From Coccinella septempunctata (Eukaryota; Arthropoda; Insecta; Coleoptera; Coccinellidae), in NCBI RefSeq assembly GCF_907165205.1, contig NC_058189.1, forward strand, positions 69,773,815 to 69,837,814: a DNA stretch of 64,000 nucleotides, in the 5' to 3' direction. The position numbers and the translations under genes were made by a program. How positions within the stretch are numbered: the stretch's first letter is position 1; each line of letters starts with the position of its first letter. The notes beneath the pieces are model-generated. The model was not told the DNA's origin. It searched no databases and saw nothing but the letters and a program-made list of their open reading frames with translations. This document shows positions 10,460 through 21,599 of this stretch, piece by piece.

Positions 10460-12850
10460 TACAAGAAGGAGAGCGCCAGTTTCGCGCACATGTCTTCGAT
10501 AGCTCGTAAACGGTACGGAATTAGTTTATAGATTTCCGTTAGCGATCGTCCGAGAAAGAAACGAACAAAAAAAAAACTATTCGGAAATTCTTCCTGCGGA
10601 CAGCACGCGCCTCCCGATTTGTAAACTTCCTGCCCCGAAGGAGTTCACCGGTTTATAATTTTAGAAACGTCCAGTCGTTTGGCTGCCATATGTGTGTTAC
10701 TGAGACGAATGTAATGGGCCGTTTATCCGCCATTCGACTTGCGGAACAGAGGGCCGTGAACCCATTCACGATCCGTGATCACTCATTATCATGCACCGTT
10801 TTGGTCGCTAATTTTTGGAGACACTGGGCTAGGCCCCCATTAGAATATTTAAAATGCCCCAAATTCAGTAGAACAAAAACACAGAAATAACGCATAAGAG
10901 GCGATAATATATCCATCAAGATTCATTGAGGATTCATAAAAAAATCAGCTGATTGAAATGACCTAATAGATAAAGAAGCATGGAAATTAGTTTCGGTGCA
11001 CCTTCATTATCAACAGTTTTGAATTTACGTCAAAAATAAATCCAAAGAAGAAAATGAATTTCTTTGATCCACTGGGATAAATTCTGTGCACTTTCTCTCG
11101 AACTTTTCGATCTATGCTTTATAAGTTGAAAATCGGAAACAGTGAGTGAGAAAATTTACGTGCAGGTGGTTACATTTTCGTTGAGTGGACGATGTAACAG
11201 AATGTGAGTACATTTTCGTATGTAATTATAATTAATTTGCAATGAATTATGACGAAAGGGTATTTATAATGGCCTCGAAATATAAACGATTCAACGGGTA
11301 TCCATTCAGCGAACGGTATCATGTTTGGCATTCATCAGGTTGGCCATAGAACGGCAGAAATAGATGACTGCAGGTACAATGTAATAAGAATCCACTGCAT
11401 GAACGAAACTCTATTCAGCTCCTTCATATTCCCAGAACATGTCGAAACATCCATCCTGTTGTCGACGAGGATACGAACAATCATCCATTTCCCGAATCCG
11501 TCAATCATAATCGACGTATTCTCCGAATGCGATGATTCAATCGGTCCCCCAAATTCTCCCGTTCATAGACTGCGATTTCGACTCGTTTAGTATGCGGACC
11601 GAGCAGATCCTCGGACTTTCATTCAACCAGGACAATTATTCGTGTTTTGTAGTAGGATCGCGCCCGCTTGATTGGCCCGGCAAGCATGAATGAATCACGA
11701 CTATTGTCTGAAGCGATTCTAGATGCAATCGGCCAACAGGAAACACTTGACCGCATGAAATATGCCTTGCTAACCAACTGGGAATGCAGCCGGGACCTTT
11801 GGACAAGTCTACACGGCATTTCTTAGTCATCGAATCGGATTCCTCTACATTTCAGCTTGTTGGGGTCGAAAAATTCTTAGCCTACAGGAATTCGATCGAA
11901 AATATGTAAATACTCCATGCCACTAACCTCTACAGAGAGTTCCAATGTTATATGGAAGTATTAATATATCACTGGAAATATTAGATTATATTCGTCAACG
12001 AATAACGAATTTCCTTTGAACTTGAACACTCCTTATGACAGAAAGGTAAACGGAGATGTTTTTTGAACATCATTAGGTGAATGCATAAAGCATAATTTGC
12101 ATTTTTATTATATGACAGACAGAGCCAAAAGGTGCTCTATGCACAAATAATTATTTCTACGCAGTTTATATTCTATAGTATTAATGTTCTGTGCAGATTG
12201 ACATTCTGGAATTTCTATAATTTAAATTGAAGAATGTGAAGCTTTGAGGGAAAACGACCAATGTCCGTTGTAGTGATGGGTTTAAACGACTTTTGATATG
12301 CGAAACTGAAAGATGTGAGTAAATTTTCATGTTTTCTCTTTCTTTGTATAGACGACTGAATTTATACGTTTTTCGATCAACTGAATCAGCCAACCATCGG
12401 TTCTGAAAACGTAAAGGTTACGTCCATCAAATTCTGTATACCTTCCTAGAATATATCAGAATGACACACTTAATTATCTTTTACGAAGGCCAATGATACT
12501 TTGTCGAACATGTTCGATAGCGAACATTCTATATTTCAATCGAAACGATTTAGGCTAGTCAGCATTTTTACATTGATTTCAATAGCGTTTTCTATTGGTG
12601 AAATTAGTGCTGCACTGGATCACAGAACCTAAAATAAGGATATCTTGAAATTATTGCTCCTTTTTTTATGATATATACACAATTTCCTTTTACAGCCCGT
12701 TCCATTGTTAGAACTAGCTTTAGATCTTTTGGAAGGATTGTAGTGACATCAAAATATACACTCGTACACTGGACTAGTTTTACCAATAGGAACCGCAATG
12801 TGACGTAACTGATCTCCTCGATTCCAATGAACCCAGTGGGTTCTAAATAC
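10460..12850. other. long intron segment, no gene recognised
   Basis: Intron upstream of the exon ending at 9857. Frames at 11321-11590 and 11619-11830 lack conserved motifs, codon structure or neighbours that would support a gene. Some parts (10480-10760, 11500-11830) are CpG-rich for the region. I see no repeat family of my own finding here. Confidence 0.4.
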
Positions 12851-12854
12851 ACAC

Positions 12855-12973
12855 CTCTATGACTTCGTTGAGATCCGATACGTAAACTGCTTCAGAGTCC
12901 AGCACCTCTTGCAGAACCCTCATTTCCGCCGTCATCACCGAAGGTTGTTCGGCGATTCCACTGTCAGCCGATC
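12855..12973 (-). CDS. PLEKHG-like RhoGEF, first DH exon (CR1)
   Basis: 119 nt, phase 1 in and 0 out, acceptor TTTTTCAG and donor GAG|GTGTGT. It encodes SADSGIAEQPSVMTAEM and then the opening DH helix RVLQEVLDSEAVYVSDLNEV, the CR1 pattern (hxELhxTExxYVxDL) of Dbl-family exchange factors. The upstream intron, to 36236, is about 23 kb and contains the Polinton. Confidence 0.9.
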
Positions 12974-13489
12974 CTGAAAAAAAAAAAGTTCATTGAAATA
13001 TTGGTAGAAAAAACTCAAAAGCCATTTCTAATCAGAAATATTCCGCCCAGTTCGATAGGCACGAATAGTTTGGTTTTCTGTGGTGTGAACTTTGGCACGA
13101 AACAAATGATTTGTTAGCAATCCCGCGAAATACTCTGTGACCGTCAACTATCCTGTCAATTTCAAAATTCGTTTTGGTATTTATGTACGAACTACAGTTA
13201 CAATGTAATTTCTTTCTGCACCACTCGGACATCTGCAACTTCGTTAAGACCATTAATCAAAAACTACGTGCGATAAGTTGCAGTGACCGCATATGCTCGT
13301 TCAATGATCCCCAATCGGTTCTCGCCAACAACGGCAACATTATTGCAAACCAGTTATCGGATAATCTTCTCATCTATATCCGATTTAAAAAAAAAAATCG
13401 TTTTCGCAGATCGAAATTTTCTATAGGCTTCGGAATTTTCAAGGTTTATTTTGTCCCAACTCCTGATCGAATCTATGCACTCCTGTCGG

Positions 13490-13572
13490 AACATAGACAA
13501 ACTTTATACGGAGCACGGAGAGTAGGGAGATCCATACCACAGAGTCTCCATAGAAAGTTTGTCTATGTTTAT
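13490..13572. repeat. short inverted repeat (hairpin)
   Basis: AACATAGACAAACTTTATAC and its inverted partner AAAGTTTGTCTATGTT flank about 45 bp that also pair partly (CGGAGCACGGAG / CTCCATAG). It may be the core of a small MITE; no target duplication is evident. Confidence 0.45.
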
Positions 13573-13599
13573 ACAAACGTCCATAGAAAAAATCAGGAC

Positions 13600-14540
13600 A
13601 TCGATTTCAACTAAAAGGAGTTGAAATGCTGCGTTTTTTATCGGTCGACGTTCGAAAATGAAGACTAGGTACATGTCGTTCGGATAAGTCGCATTAGATA
13701 AGGACGGAGCGTGTGCGAAATTAACATAGAAACTGGCCGAGTCTACAATTTAGATGAATCGGTATTGAATAAAACCTGAGTACACGAGGATTCCTCGAAA
13801 TCTCTATGGAGATCGTCAGGAATTTATCGACTGCAGAGACGCGGTGTGTACGAAGCGTCAGAAAAAGTACCTATAGCGTTGTTCTTCCACCTGTAAATTT
13901 CTAGTGATGTCGTTGCATAAAGAATCGCATAGATAATTCTGTTTTATTGCCGGGGCGAAACAATGGGCCTTTCTTATGAAATTGATGCAGTTCGCCTCTT
14001 GAAAAAGTTGGAACGTGTGTTCGGTTGAATTAGCAATTGTCGGGATGACCGAAGTAGTTTCAGGATTTATATTGAGCAGGGAATAGAATAGACGTACACA
14101 CTGCACGGTGCTGTTTTGTAGGTCCATTACCAGCTATACTAGCTACTACTTTTTCGTTTCTAGTAGCATTCAGTAGCGTAAGAAGAAAAGTAAATCTAAT
14201 TTTTTCGATTCTTCATTCGAAGATTTATCGTTGAACTACCATCAACTTAAATGACCACCATTAGTCCTCAGTAGTAAGACAACGAACTGAAAGAAGGTAA
14301 TATCCTTGTGGGTCTTTAATCAAGGGACTGAAAAATCCCTGTCGCATCTTCATATTTGACATATCCCATTAATATTCATTATGATATCCTGGTGGGACAA
14401 ACCCGAAGAAGATTCACAACAAATGGTTTCGTTGTTGGTAATTTTTCAAGATTAATCTTACTGATACTGGGCTCTCCTTATCTGCACCATTGACCAGTGG
14501 CGGTTCCAGGTGTGATGTTGAGGTTCCACATAATAATTTT
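13600..14540. other. intron sequence, no gene recognised
   Basis: No motif, exon or named repeat is visible. A minus-strand frame at 13858-14127 has no recognisable domain and no start context, so I do not call it. Confidence 0.35.
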
Positions 14541-14561
14541 ATATTCGAAATTCTGTTTCTT

Positions 14562-15268
14562 TTAGTAAGAAATCTGAGAATTTCATCCATTTCGGCACAA
14601 CCGTTCGGTCTTGAAGAAGTTTTAACTGAACCCAACTTTTTTGGAATTTTTCAAAGGTCAACTTTTGAGTCGTGTATCTTCCAGGAAAATTGTCGTAGAT
14701 CTGAATGTAATACATATTCTGAAAGAGCAACTCTTTAAGTAAGAAATCTGAGAATTTCATCCATTTCGGCACAACCGTTCGGTCTTAAAGAAGTTTTAAC
14801 TGAACCCAACTTTTTTGGAATTTTTCAAAGGTCAACTTTTGAGTCGCGTATCTTCCAGGAAAATTATCGTAGATCCGAATGTGATACATATTCTGAAAGA
14901 GCAACTCTTCTAGTAAGAAATCTGAGAATTTCATCCATTTCGGCACAACCGTTCGGTCTTGAAGAAGTTTTAACTGAACCCAACTTTTTTGGAATTTTTC
15001 AAAGGTCAACTTTTGAGTCGTGTATCTTCCAGGAAAATTGTCGTAGATCCGAATGTGATACATATTCTGAAAGAGCAACTCTTCTAGTAAGAAATCTGAG
15101 AATTTCATCCATTTCGGCACAACCGTTCGGTCTTGAAGAAGTTTTAACTGAACCCAACTTTTTTGGAATTTTTCAAAGGTCAACTTTTGAGTCGTGTATC
15201 TTCCAGGAAAATTGTCGTAGATCTGAATGTGATACATATTCTGAAACAGCAACTCTTCTAATAAATAA
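14562..15268 (-). repeat. 174-bp tandem repeat, four units, in-frame on the minus strand
   Basis: The word AAGAAATCTGAGAATTTC starts at 14567, 14741, 14915 and 15089, an exact spacing of 174 bp each time. Units differ by a few substitutions and no indels. On the minus strand every unit is one open 58-codon repeat containing QNMYHIRIYDNFPGRY, KLTFEKFQKSWVQLKLL and TVVPKWMKFSDFLL, so the array reads continuously from 15282 (ATG) until one TAA at 14785-14787, and then on to 14539. I do not recognise the protein. It could be a minisatellite whose period happens to be a multiple of three, or a coding repeat. Confidence 0.75.
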
Positions 15269-15299
15269 ATCTCGAAGTTCATGGCTCTCAAAACTCAAC

Positions 15300-16550
15300 T
15301 TAATATTATATCTTTGTGATGAATTTTGCAGTGTTCAGTTTTTTGCCAATCCATATGGAATGGTAAAATAAGACTTTCTCGATAAAATCGTATACGTTCC
15401 ATCATTCCCAGAAACCACAGAGTGGCCGTTTTGAAGCACGATCGTTTCCCCGATCGACCTATCCATTAATCCCGAAGCTGTTCCCTCAAATTACTGTTAT
15501 TTCACTTTATTCATATTTATATCGCACCGTAGGGACCGATTCGTATTCGCGATATTTCCCTCCGGGCTACGACACACGGAATATACACGGCGAGGCACGT
15601 TGTACGGGGCGTGTCCGAGAATAATCTGATCCCAGACTCGGTTTTCGTATGTTTATAAAATTATCCAGTCTTGGAGTTTGATTTATAATTGTCAATGACG
15701 GGTCGGAATAGGGAATATCATAGATGTCTTCTCCACTCTCAATTACGTATCCAATGAAAACACTGCTTCGCTCCCGGTCGCTTGATTACTCAGGGACCTC
15801 GTAAGTGATTATCTCCGGAATTAGCTCGCTCTAATTGCATCTCATTACGAAACCCTGACGACATCTAGACTGTCTCGCCCGTTGAAATTTTTCATTGCTG
15901 ATAATCTCACTGTTCCCGTTGTTGTGGCTCTGATCAAACAGAAGAGGGACGGTGCCCGATTAAAAACGACGCCCGTCAGACGCGCAACATGTTTGAAGTG
16001 CGCTTTCTTTCCAGATAATAATGTCTCTTTCGAATGGTCCATCGGCGGAAAAAATGTTTGACGAGTAGCTTTATCTCAATATGAAACGAAATCCTTATTT
16101 CATCAACGATCCATTGGAGCATTTTTGGACCGACGTATTCGCAGCATCTAATTGAAATTTGGCAACGCCTTATTCATACTAGGAATTACCTAGAACCTAG
16201 ATCATACAATGTGACAAAATATTTGTTCATCTTGGGGTAGTTTTTGTAGAAACCCTTATTACATAACCAAATTTGTATTGTTATGATTTTATTTTCCTTT
16301 TTTTTGGGGGGGGGGATTCTAGTCTGCAGATTATACTTATGCGTAGACGTGGCATCTACAGGGTGCGACTACAGTATAGACACCAACATTGACTAGTTTC
16401 GAAGGGTCATTGCAATGGACTGTGGAGTGGGCAGGTAGGCAGGGAAGGGCTCTTTGCGTTCCTTTGGGTCCGTAGTTTTTAATCGACACTATGATTTTTG
16501 TACGTTTTACGGAAATGACCCTGCTGGGCTGCAGATTATCCTCGTCAACT
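15300..16550. other. intron sequence, no gene recognised
   Basis: Contains a poly-T/poly-G run near 16298-16314 and otherwise nothing I can support. The short frames at 15845-16042 and 16337-16564 have no family resemblance. Confidence 0.35.
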
Positions 16551-16554
16551 CCAT

Positions 16555-16868
16555 AGAAGACCACTCCACTTGCCTAAAGTCACAGTTGGGTGTTCTGTGT
16601 CCTCAGTTCGCAGTGATAGGTCCTCACTTTTTCGAGGACCGTCACAGTCATTCCCCAGCGTTATGTTTCGATGTTGGACAGCTCGATTTTCGTTAGCATG
16701 TTTCGAGGAAGTGTGGTGGGCAGCGCGCTTTACTGATTTGAGCATCTGCGACTTCTTTCTCTGAGGCTACCGCGAAGATGAGGTCTTTGAACATCGTCCA
16801 AGCACCCTGCCACAACTCAAGCAGCGAATAACCGAAGAAATCCGGGCCATACTGCTCGCTACATACCG
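16555..16868 (+). pseudogene. remnant of a mariner/IS630-type transposase (lineage A)
   Basis: Fragments in different + frames match the catalytic half of a mariner-like transposase: PKVTVGCSVSS, FAVIGPHFFED, then ICDFFL*GYREDEVFEHRP and STLPQLKQRITEEIRAI. The order is right, but a large internal segment, frameshifts and an in-frame TGA in the CDFFL-WGY motif show it is dead. It directly abuts the unrelated mariner copy that starts at 16872. Confidence 0.6.
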
Positions 16869-16871
16869 ATA

Positions 16872-17698
16872 ATTACGCAATAAATTGAAAGAAAGAAGAT
16901 GTCCACCGAAATTGTGAAAATCGAAAAATTGGAGTATCGAGCCATCATCAAGTACTCGTATTTAAAAGGGTTGCGAAGATATGCTTAATACCCTTGGTGA
17001 TCAATGTCCTTCGTATGCGACCGTGAAAAATTGGACTGCAAGCTTCAAAAGAGGTAAATTTTCCAGTGAAGATATTGACCGATCGGGAAGGCCAGTTTCT
17101 GTGTCAGTCCTCGAAAATATCGATGCAGTTCATGACATGATTTTATCAGACCGTCGAATTGGGCTAAAACGGATATCTGAAGCACTGAATATTTCATACG
17201 AACGCGTTCATCATTTAGTTCACGTCAATTTGGACATGAGAAAAATTGCTGCAAAATGAATCTCCAAATGTTTGAATGTTGACCAAAAGCGTGCAAGGGT
17301 AGAAGCATCGCGTTCGATCTGTGCTCGATTTGAAAACGATGTAGACTTCTTCAATCGAATTGTTACTATGGATGAGACTTTGGCACATTTCTACGATCCA
17401 CAAACAAAGCAACAATCGATGGAATGGCGACACTCTGGTTCTCCAAGTCCTAAGGAGTTTCGTGTCCAAAAATTTGCTGGAAAAGTTTTTGCTTCAGTTT
17501 TTTGAGATTGCCATGGAGTAATCATGATTGATTATTTCGGATAAGGGTAGAACAATAACCGGAGATTACTATTCGACATTACTGACCACTCTAAGGGAAA
17601 AATTAAAGAGAAAAGACGCGGAAAGCTATCCAAAGGTGTTTTGTTTTTGCAGGACAACGCCCCTGCATACAAATCTCATGTTGCCATGCAAAAAATTC
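16872..17698 (+). pseudogene. mariner transposase (lineage B), copy 1, truncated and mutated
   Basis: It matches the copy at 53427-54699 from ACGCAATAAATT onward. It contained the paired HTH (CPSYATVKNWTASFKRGKFS) and RSGRPVSVSV linker, then IVTMDET in place of the first catalytic Asp motif. Several TGA codons (for example in KIAAK*ISKCLN and after FASVF) and frameshifts disable it. Similarity stops at about 17698, where an inverted-repeat element begins, and the 3' end with its terminal repeat is missing. Confidence 0.82.
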
Positions 17699-17963
17699 GT
17701 TGTCTACTGAGGGGATCTCGAAAACTGTAGCAGCTAGGAGAAAAGGGAGCTCTTTTTTCCTGACTAATCCAAATCTGAAAATAGAACTGGCCTATCATTT
17801 CTAGATTTTGTGTTATAGACAAAAATTGAGATTTTGAAGATTTCGAACAGTTCTCATAACTTTTTTGTTACTGATCTGAACTTAAACCTTCTTTCTTTCA
17901 CCATTTTTTTGGCTCTTATAGTTCTCGAGCGCCCCTCAGTAGACAACGAATTTTGCCCACCCT
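17690..17963. mobile_element. inverted-repeat element cutting the mariner copy
   Basis: AATTCGTTGTCTACTGAGGGG at the left is inverted at the right as CCCCTCAGTAGACAACGAATT, with TCTCGAAAACTGTA / TATAGTTCTCGAG continuing inside. No coding capacity. Insertion here, plus loss of mariner sequence beyond, implies insertion followed by deletion or a composite end. Confidence 0.6.
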
Positions 17964-17999
17964 ATAGATCTTCCAGACTCGCGGCTCGTCCCACCAAAA

Positions 18000-18700
18000 C
18001 CGCCATATTATTAACGTCAGATCTACGCTGTAACCCAATATTATAACGGATGTGGGTCTAGCTGAGAAACGAGGTTCCCGCGTCCGTCCTCTAAGAGCCT
18101 AAATAAGACAAATAATCCAGTCTACATATTGTCCGTTTATCTTCTAGCACTGGTACGTGGAAGCCGAGCTGATATACTCTAACGAGAACATTCATTGTCG
18201 TCCGACATTTTGAATAATGACTTCGAATTAATCGTCATCGGATGATGAATCGAAGTTTGTCGAAGTGGAGAATGCACGTCCACACTTCATGATCAGTACA
18301 TTTCAATTGTGTACCTATTCATCTTTTCTCGTGACCACGTAAAATATTTTACGGAGAAAGACGTCTTGGAAGAGAGAGCGTGAACAGATTTTCGGGAAGA
18401 TGAATGATGTTCGAAGCATAACGAACGTAAATTTCGGATTAGGAATGGCGTTTTAACATCGAACAAGATTTCATTCGAACATGGACGTTGGACCAGAACA
18501 AACTATTTCTTCACTTTGTTAACTGGAAGATTTAGGGCCAGTTTCACCAAAGATATAAACCGAGATTGCACGTAACTGGCTTTGAGGAAAGAAACTCTCC
18601 GATTTATTTCGATAACGCTGACTAGCTCCAGTTAAAATGGGTGTCTCTCTGTGGTTTCTTTACCACCCTTACTTCACGATCTGAATCTGAATTGAACTAG
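18000..18700. other. intron sequence, no gene recognised
   Basis: CpG-containing intron sequence without recognisable exons, repeats or RNA genes. Confidence 0.35.
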
Positions 18701-18701
18701 A

Positions 18702-18960
18702 CAATTTGTCATCGTCAGGACAACTCAACGGAGAACGTTCCACCGAAGAAGAGCAGATGCTGATCATGGTTTCGGTATCATTTGAACTCGTCTGAGCAAC
18801 ACAGCTCCTTCTCCAATGGAAACACGATTGGGATTGATGGACTCATCGGAGAAGGAGCTGTGTTGCTCAGACGAGTTCAAATTATACCGAAACCATGGTC
18901 AGCATCTGCTCTTCTTCGGTGGAACGTTCTCCATTTAGTTGTCCCGACGATGGCAAATTG
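18702..18960. mobile_element. palindromic MITE, copy 2 (best preserved)
   Basis: Two arms of about 120 bp are inverted around a loop of about 20 bp. The outer ends are CAATTTGTCATCGTC and GACGATGGCAAATTG, the inner ends CTCCTTCTCC / GGAGAAGGAG. It belongs with the elements at 3656-3990 and 63756-63915. The arms are close to identical, so it could fold into a near-perfect hairpin as RNA or DNA. Confidence 0.75.
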
Positions 18961-18964
18961 ACAG

Positions 18965-19650
18965 GTAAAATGCGTGAAAAATAGCCATCATAATATGGAT
19001 TTTTTTTCCGAACCCGGATTCCGTCGTCGTCGAAGACTCTATATTGAGACATCATGAATAATTCGTCGTTTTGTGCTGAGCGAAATTCCGAAGTAAACAA
19101 GATCGAAAATACGCGAAAACACGAGACTTTCTCTCGTTGTTACAAACGACGACTTTCGTTCGAAATCGGCTTTTTTCGATCCGAAATTATGAGCGGTCTT
19201 AAATTGGCCCTCGCGATCCCGCACAAATCATTCATTATCGTACACCGAAACGCATTTAATGCGATTAAATTGAACGGATAAATTCGGCTCGTGGACCGGT
19301 CTTTCGTCCTCCGGAATTATGTTACTGGATTAACGGCATGCGAATAAATTACGCCTTTTTTTTTGCGAACTTTTCTTTTCGATAATTCATCGGCATTTTA
19401 TGGGCGAATTTCGTAAGAGAATGTCCCGGAAGTTGGTCCTTCTGGCTGAACATCCCGCCACATTTTTTACGTCAAAATAGTTGGGGAGCCGACGATGCTG
19501 AATCGGGATTTACTCGAGCGTCCTGTAGACTTAGTGGATTTTGAAGATTAGATGGTAGAAAGAAAAAAAGGTTCTATGATGTATGCACTTTCATCGGTGG
19601 GGAAAGCGTCTGCAGGTTCCCAGAGATGTAAAAAAAAATCCTCAGGTGTA
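18965..19650. other. intron sequence, no gene recognised
   Basis: No exon or repeat family identified. Short frames on both strands (18882-19281) overlap the MITE edge and lack any recognisable motif. Confidence 0.35.
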
Positions 19651-19654
19651 GATA

Positions 19655-20030
19655 CTCGAGCGTGTCAGATTAAGATACTGTTATGCTCTACGTGTCTCTG
19701 ATAATAAATTCATGCTAATCTGACAGTTTGCTTGGTGGGACTGGCCGTACGGAACAGTTGAAAATGGTTGAAAAAAAATTTGTTCCAGCGTGTCAGATTT
19801 TTTGAGAATATGTTTATTGGATCCAAAGGAAGCTACTTTTCAAGGGACTGACAATTAGGACGTGACGCAAGGTCACAGCGGTCCTTTGAAAATGTAAAAA
19901 AAATCGTTACTTGAACATACTCGAACGTGTCAGATTTTCATACAGAATGTTAATCTGGGTATTGTAGACGTGTTGACCCATTAATCTGACACTAATCAGG
20001 GGGAGTTTTCTTAATCTGACACTTTGAAGA
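19655..20030. repeat. cluster of GTGTCAGATT / AATCTGACAC motifs
   Basis: The word occurs directly at about 19662, 19790 and 19927 and inverted at about 19715, 19982 and 20012, with variants. The last two are TTAATCTGACACTAATC and TTAATCTGACACTTTG. The inverted arrangement suggests ends of small transposons inserted in or next to each other, directly left of the Polinton. I do not recognise the family. Confidence 0.5.
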
Positions 20031-20097
20031 TGATAAAAATCCCTTTTTTTCGAATATTTCCCTCCATGTACCTCTAATCGTTTTTGTATTCATTATG

Positions 20098-20103
20098 AAA
20101 GTT
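20098..20103. repeat. Polinton target-site duplication, left
   Basis: AAAGTT directly precedes the element and recurs at 35513-35518. A 6-bp duplication is the known Polinton/Maverick integration mark. Confidence 0.93.
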
Positions 20104-20988
20104 AGTAGGTAGACAGAGCAGATTCTCGACCACAATGGCGACTGAAGAGTAATCCGACAAAGTATGATTCGGAGTACTTGAACATTATTATGTGGTTGGA
20201 TTATGAAATGTTATACTGGTGTGTTATTAGATTGATTGATGAATATTTTTCAGAGTTAGATGAAAAAATCGTTGTTTAATTAAGGGTGGTGTCTCTGTGT
20301 GCGTGAAAGGAAGAAGCTATAAAGGTGGTCCATGATTTCGTATAATAGATAAAATTGGAAATGTTTCTTTGTTCCTTTGACAGAGGTTTTTTTTTTTCTC
20401 ATCTGTGGAGATGTTCCGAGAAAAACGTTTGGGTCTTTTATTGTTTAAATAAGGGTGTCTTTGCATGCCGGAAAAAAAGAGCAATAAAGATCGGCAATAA
20501 TTCAGTATAATAGATGAGATTCCTTTGACAGGGTTTTTTTTCGTTATCTATGAGGATGTTTCGAGAAAACTATCAGTTTGGGTCTTTTATCATGAAATGA
20601 CAATTATCTGAATTAATGGTCACTCTTTTACTCCCCAATATACCTGTGGATTCTCACCGTAATAAAAATGTAAAGTTTACCCATTCGAAATAGTTTTGGT
20701 GCTATAGGTATTCGAAGATGTCAGTCTGCAGTCCGCCTCAGGTGATAAGAATGACAGGTTTACTCATTTCCTTTGTCCCAAAAATGGTACATTATGACCA
20801 CTAATGGGGGCTGAAGGTTTATTGTGTTTAATGACAAAGGGCGGAGCTATCCCTTAATTCTTCTCGATACACCTGTCGAGTGGCGTTTCTCACCGTAATA
20901 AATAAAAGATTTAATTGGTCTTCAGTTCAGATTCGTTTGATGCAGATCTTTTATAACGAAAACAGTCTGGTTATTTTTTTGAATGGTA
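20104..20988 (+). repeat. Polinton left terminal inverted repeat (885 bp)
   Basis: By eye it is identical to the reverse complement of 34628-35512, including an 11-base homopolymer. Similarity then decays over about 20 bp (GAATGGTAGG versus GAATGGTAAG). It contains two diverged direct repeats (about 20273-20441 and 20442-20592), both with TTTAA.TAAGGGTG near the start and GTTTGGGTCTTTTAT at the end, and two copies of TCTCACCGTAATAAA. Long inverted termini serve replication from protein-primed ends and integration. Confidence 0.95.
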
Positions 20989-21125
20989 GGAGGGGCTATG
21001 ATGTTGAAAAAATTGTAATGGTGAAATACATAAAACGTTGATGAATTGTATGTTCATATCAGTTTTCAATAAGAAATTGTTCAGCCTTATCCGAGGAATT
21101 CATACAATACTACTTCTGAAATATA

Positions 21126-21551
21126 ATGGCTGAATATTCAGTAAATGATATCGTTTGGAAATATAAACACTTCATCCAATACATCGTCGTAGCAATAATA
21201 ATAGTAATAGCAATTCTGGTGCTTATAAAATATTATAATTATAATAAATTGGTTAAGCCATCTACTATATGTCAAAAGTTCAAGTTTCATTTTGATCATA
21301 TTCAATGTCTTAGTTGTGGACTTACAATCTTCTGTTTCGGCAAAAGAATTCAAAAAGATTGTTTAAAAATGGATGCCGAAAGAAACAGTTTCATTATCGA
21401 TGGAAGAATATACTGCTGTCCACTGAAATGCATCGGATGGGGACTAAATGTGGACTCTGTTGATGGAATTGCATGTTCAAAATGTGAATCCTTTGGAAAT
21501 TGCAGATGCGATTGTGTAACTTATCAGTATATGAGACAAAATAAAAATTGA
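21126..21551 (+). CDS. Polinton 141-aa single-pass membrane, Cys-rich protein
   Basis: I do not recognise the family. Residues about 17-38 form one strongly hydrophobic segment (YIVVAIIIVIAILVLIKYY), followed by a Lys. The remaining 100 residues contain 14 cysteines in close pairs (CLSCG, YCCPLKC, CSKCESFGNCRCDC), suggesting a disulphide-rich or zinc-binding domain. With the short N-terminus and a single membrane span it could sit in a membrane, either virion-associated or cellular. It is the first gene from the left end and reads away from the terminal repeat; the ATG follows at 138 nt. AATAAA at 21725-21730 could end the transcript. Role unknown. Confidence 0.75.
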   Translation: MAEYSVNDIVWKYKHFIQYIVVAIIIVIAILVLIKYYNYNKLVKPSTICQKFKFHFDHIQCLSCGLTIFCFGKRIQKDCLKMDAERNSFIIDGRIYCCPLKCIGWGLNVDSVDGIACSKCESFGNCRCDCVTYQYMRQNKN

Positions 21552-21599
21552 TAATGCATAGTATGATTTTATCCTCCTATTCATCCTATTATTATTATT

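Noticed and set aside
13174..13614. 146-codon + frame
   Set aside because: Intronic, overlaps a hairpin repeat, no recognisable domain.
16981..17505. Active mariner transposase
   Set aside because: Two long frames suggest it, but in-frame stops separate them and the 3' part is missing.
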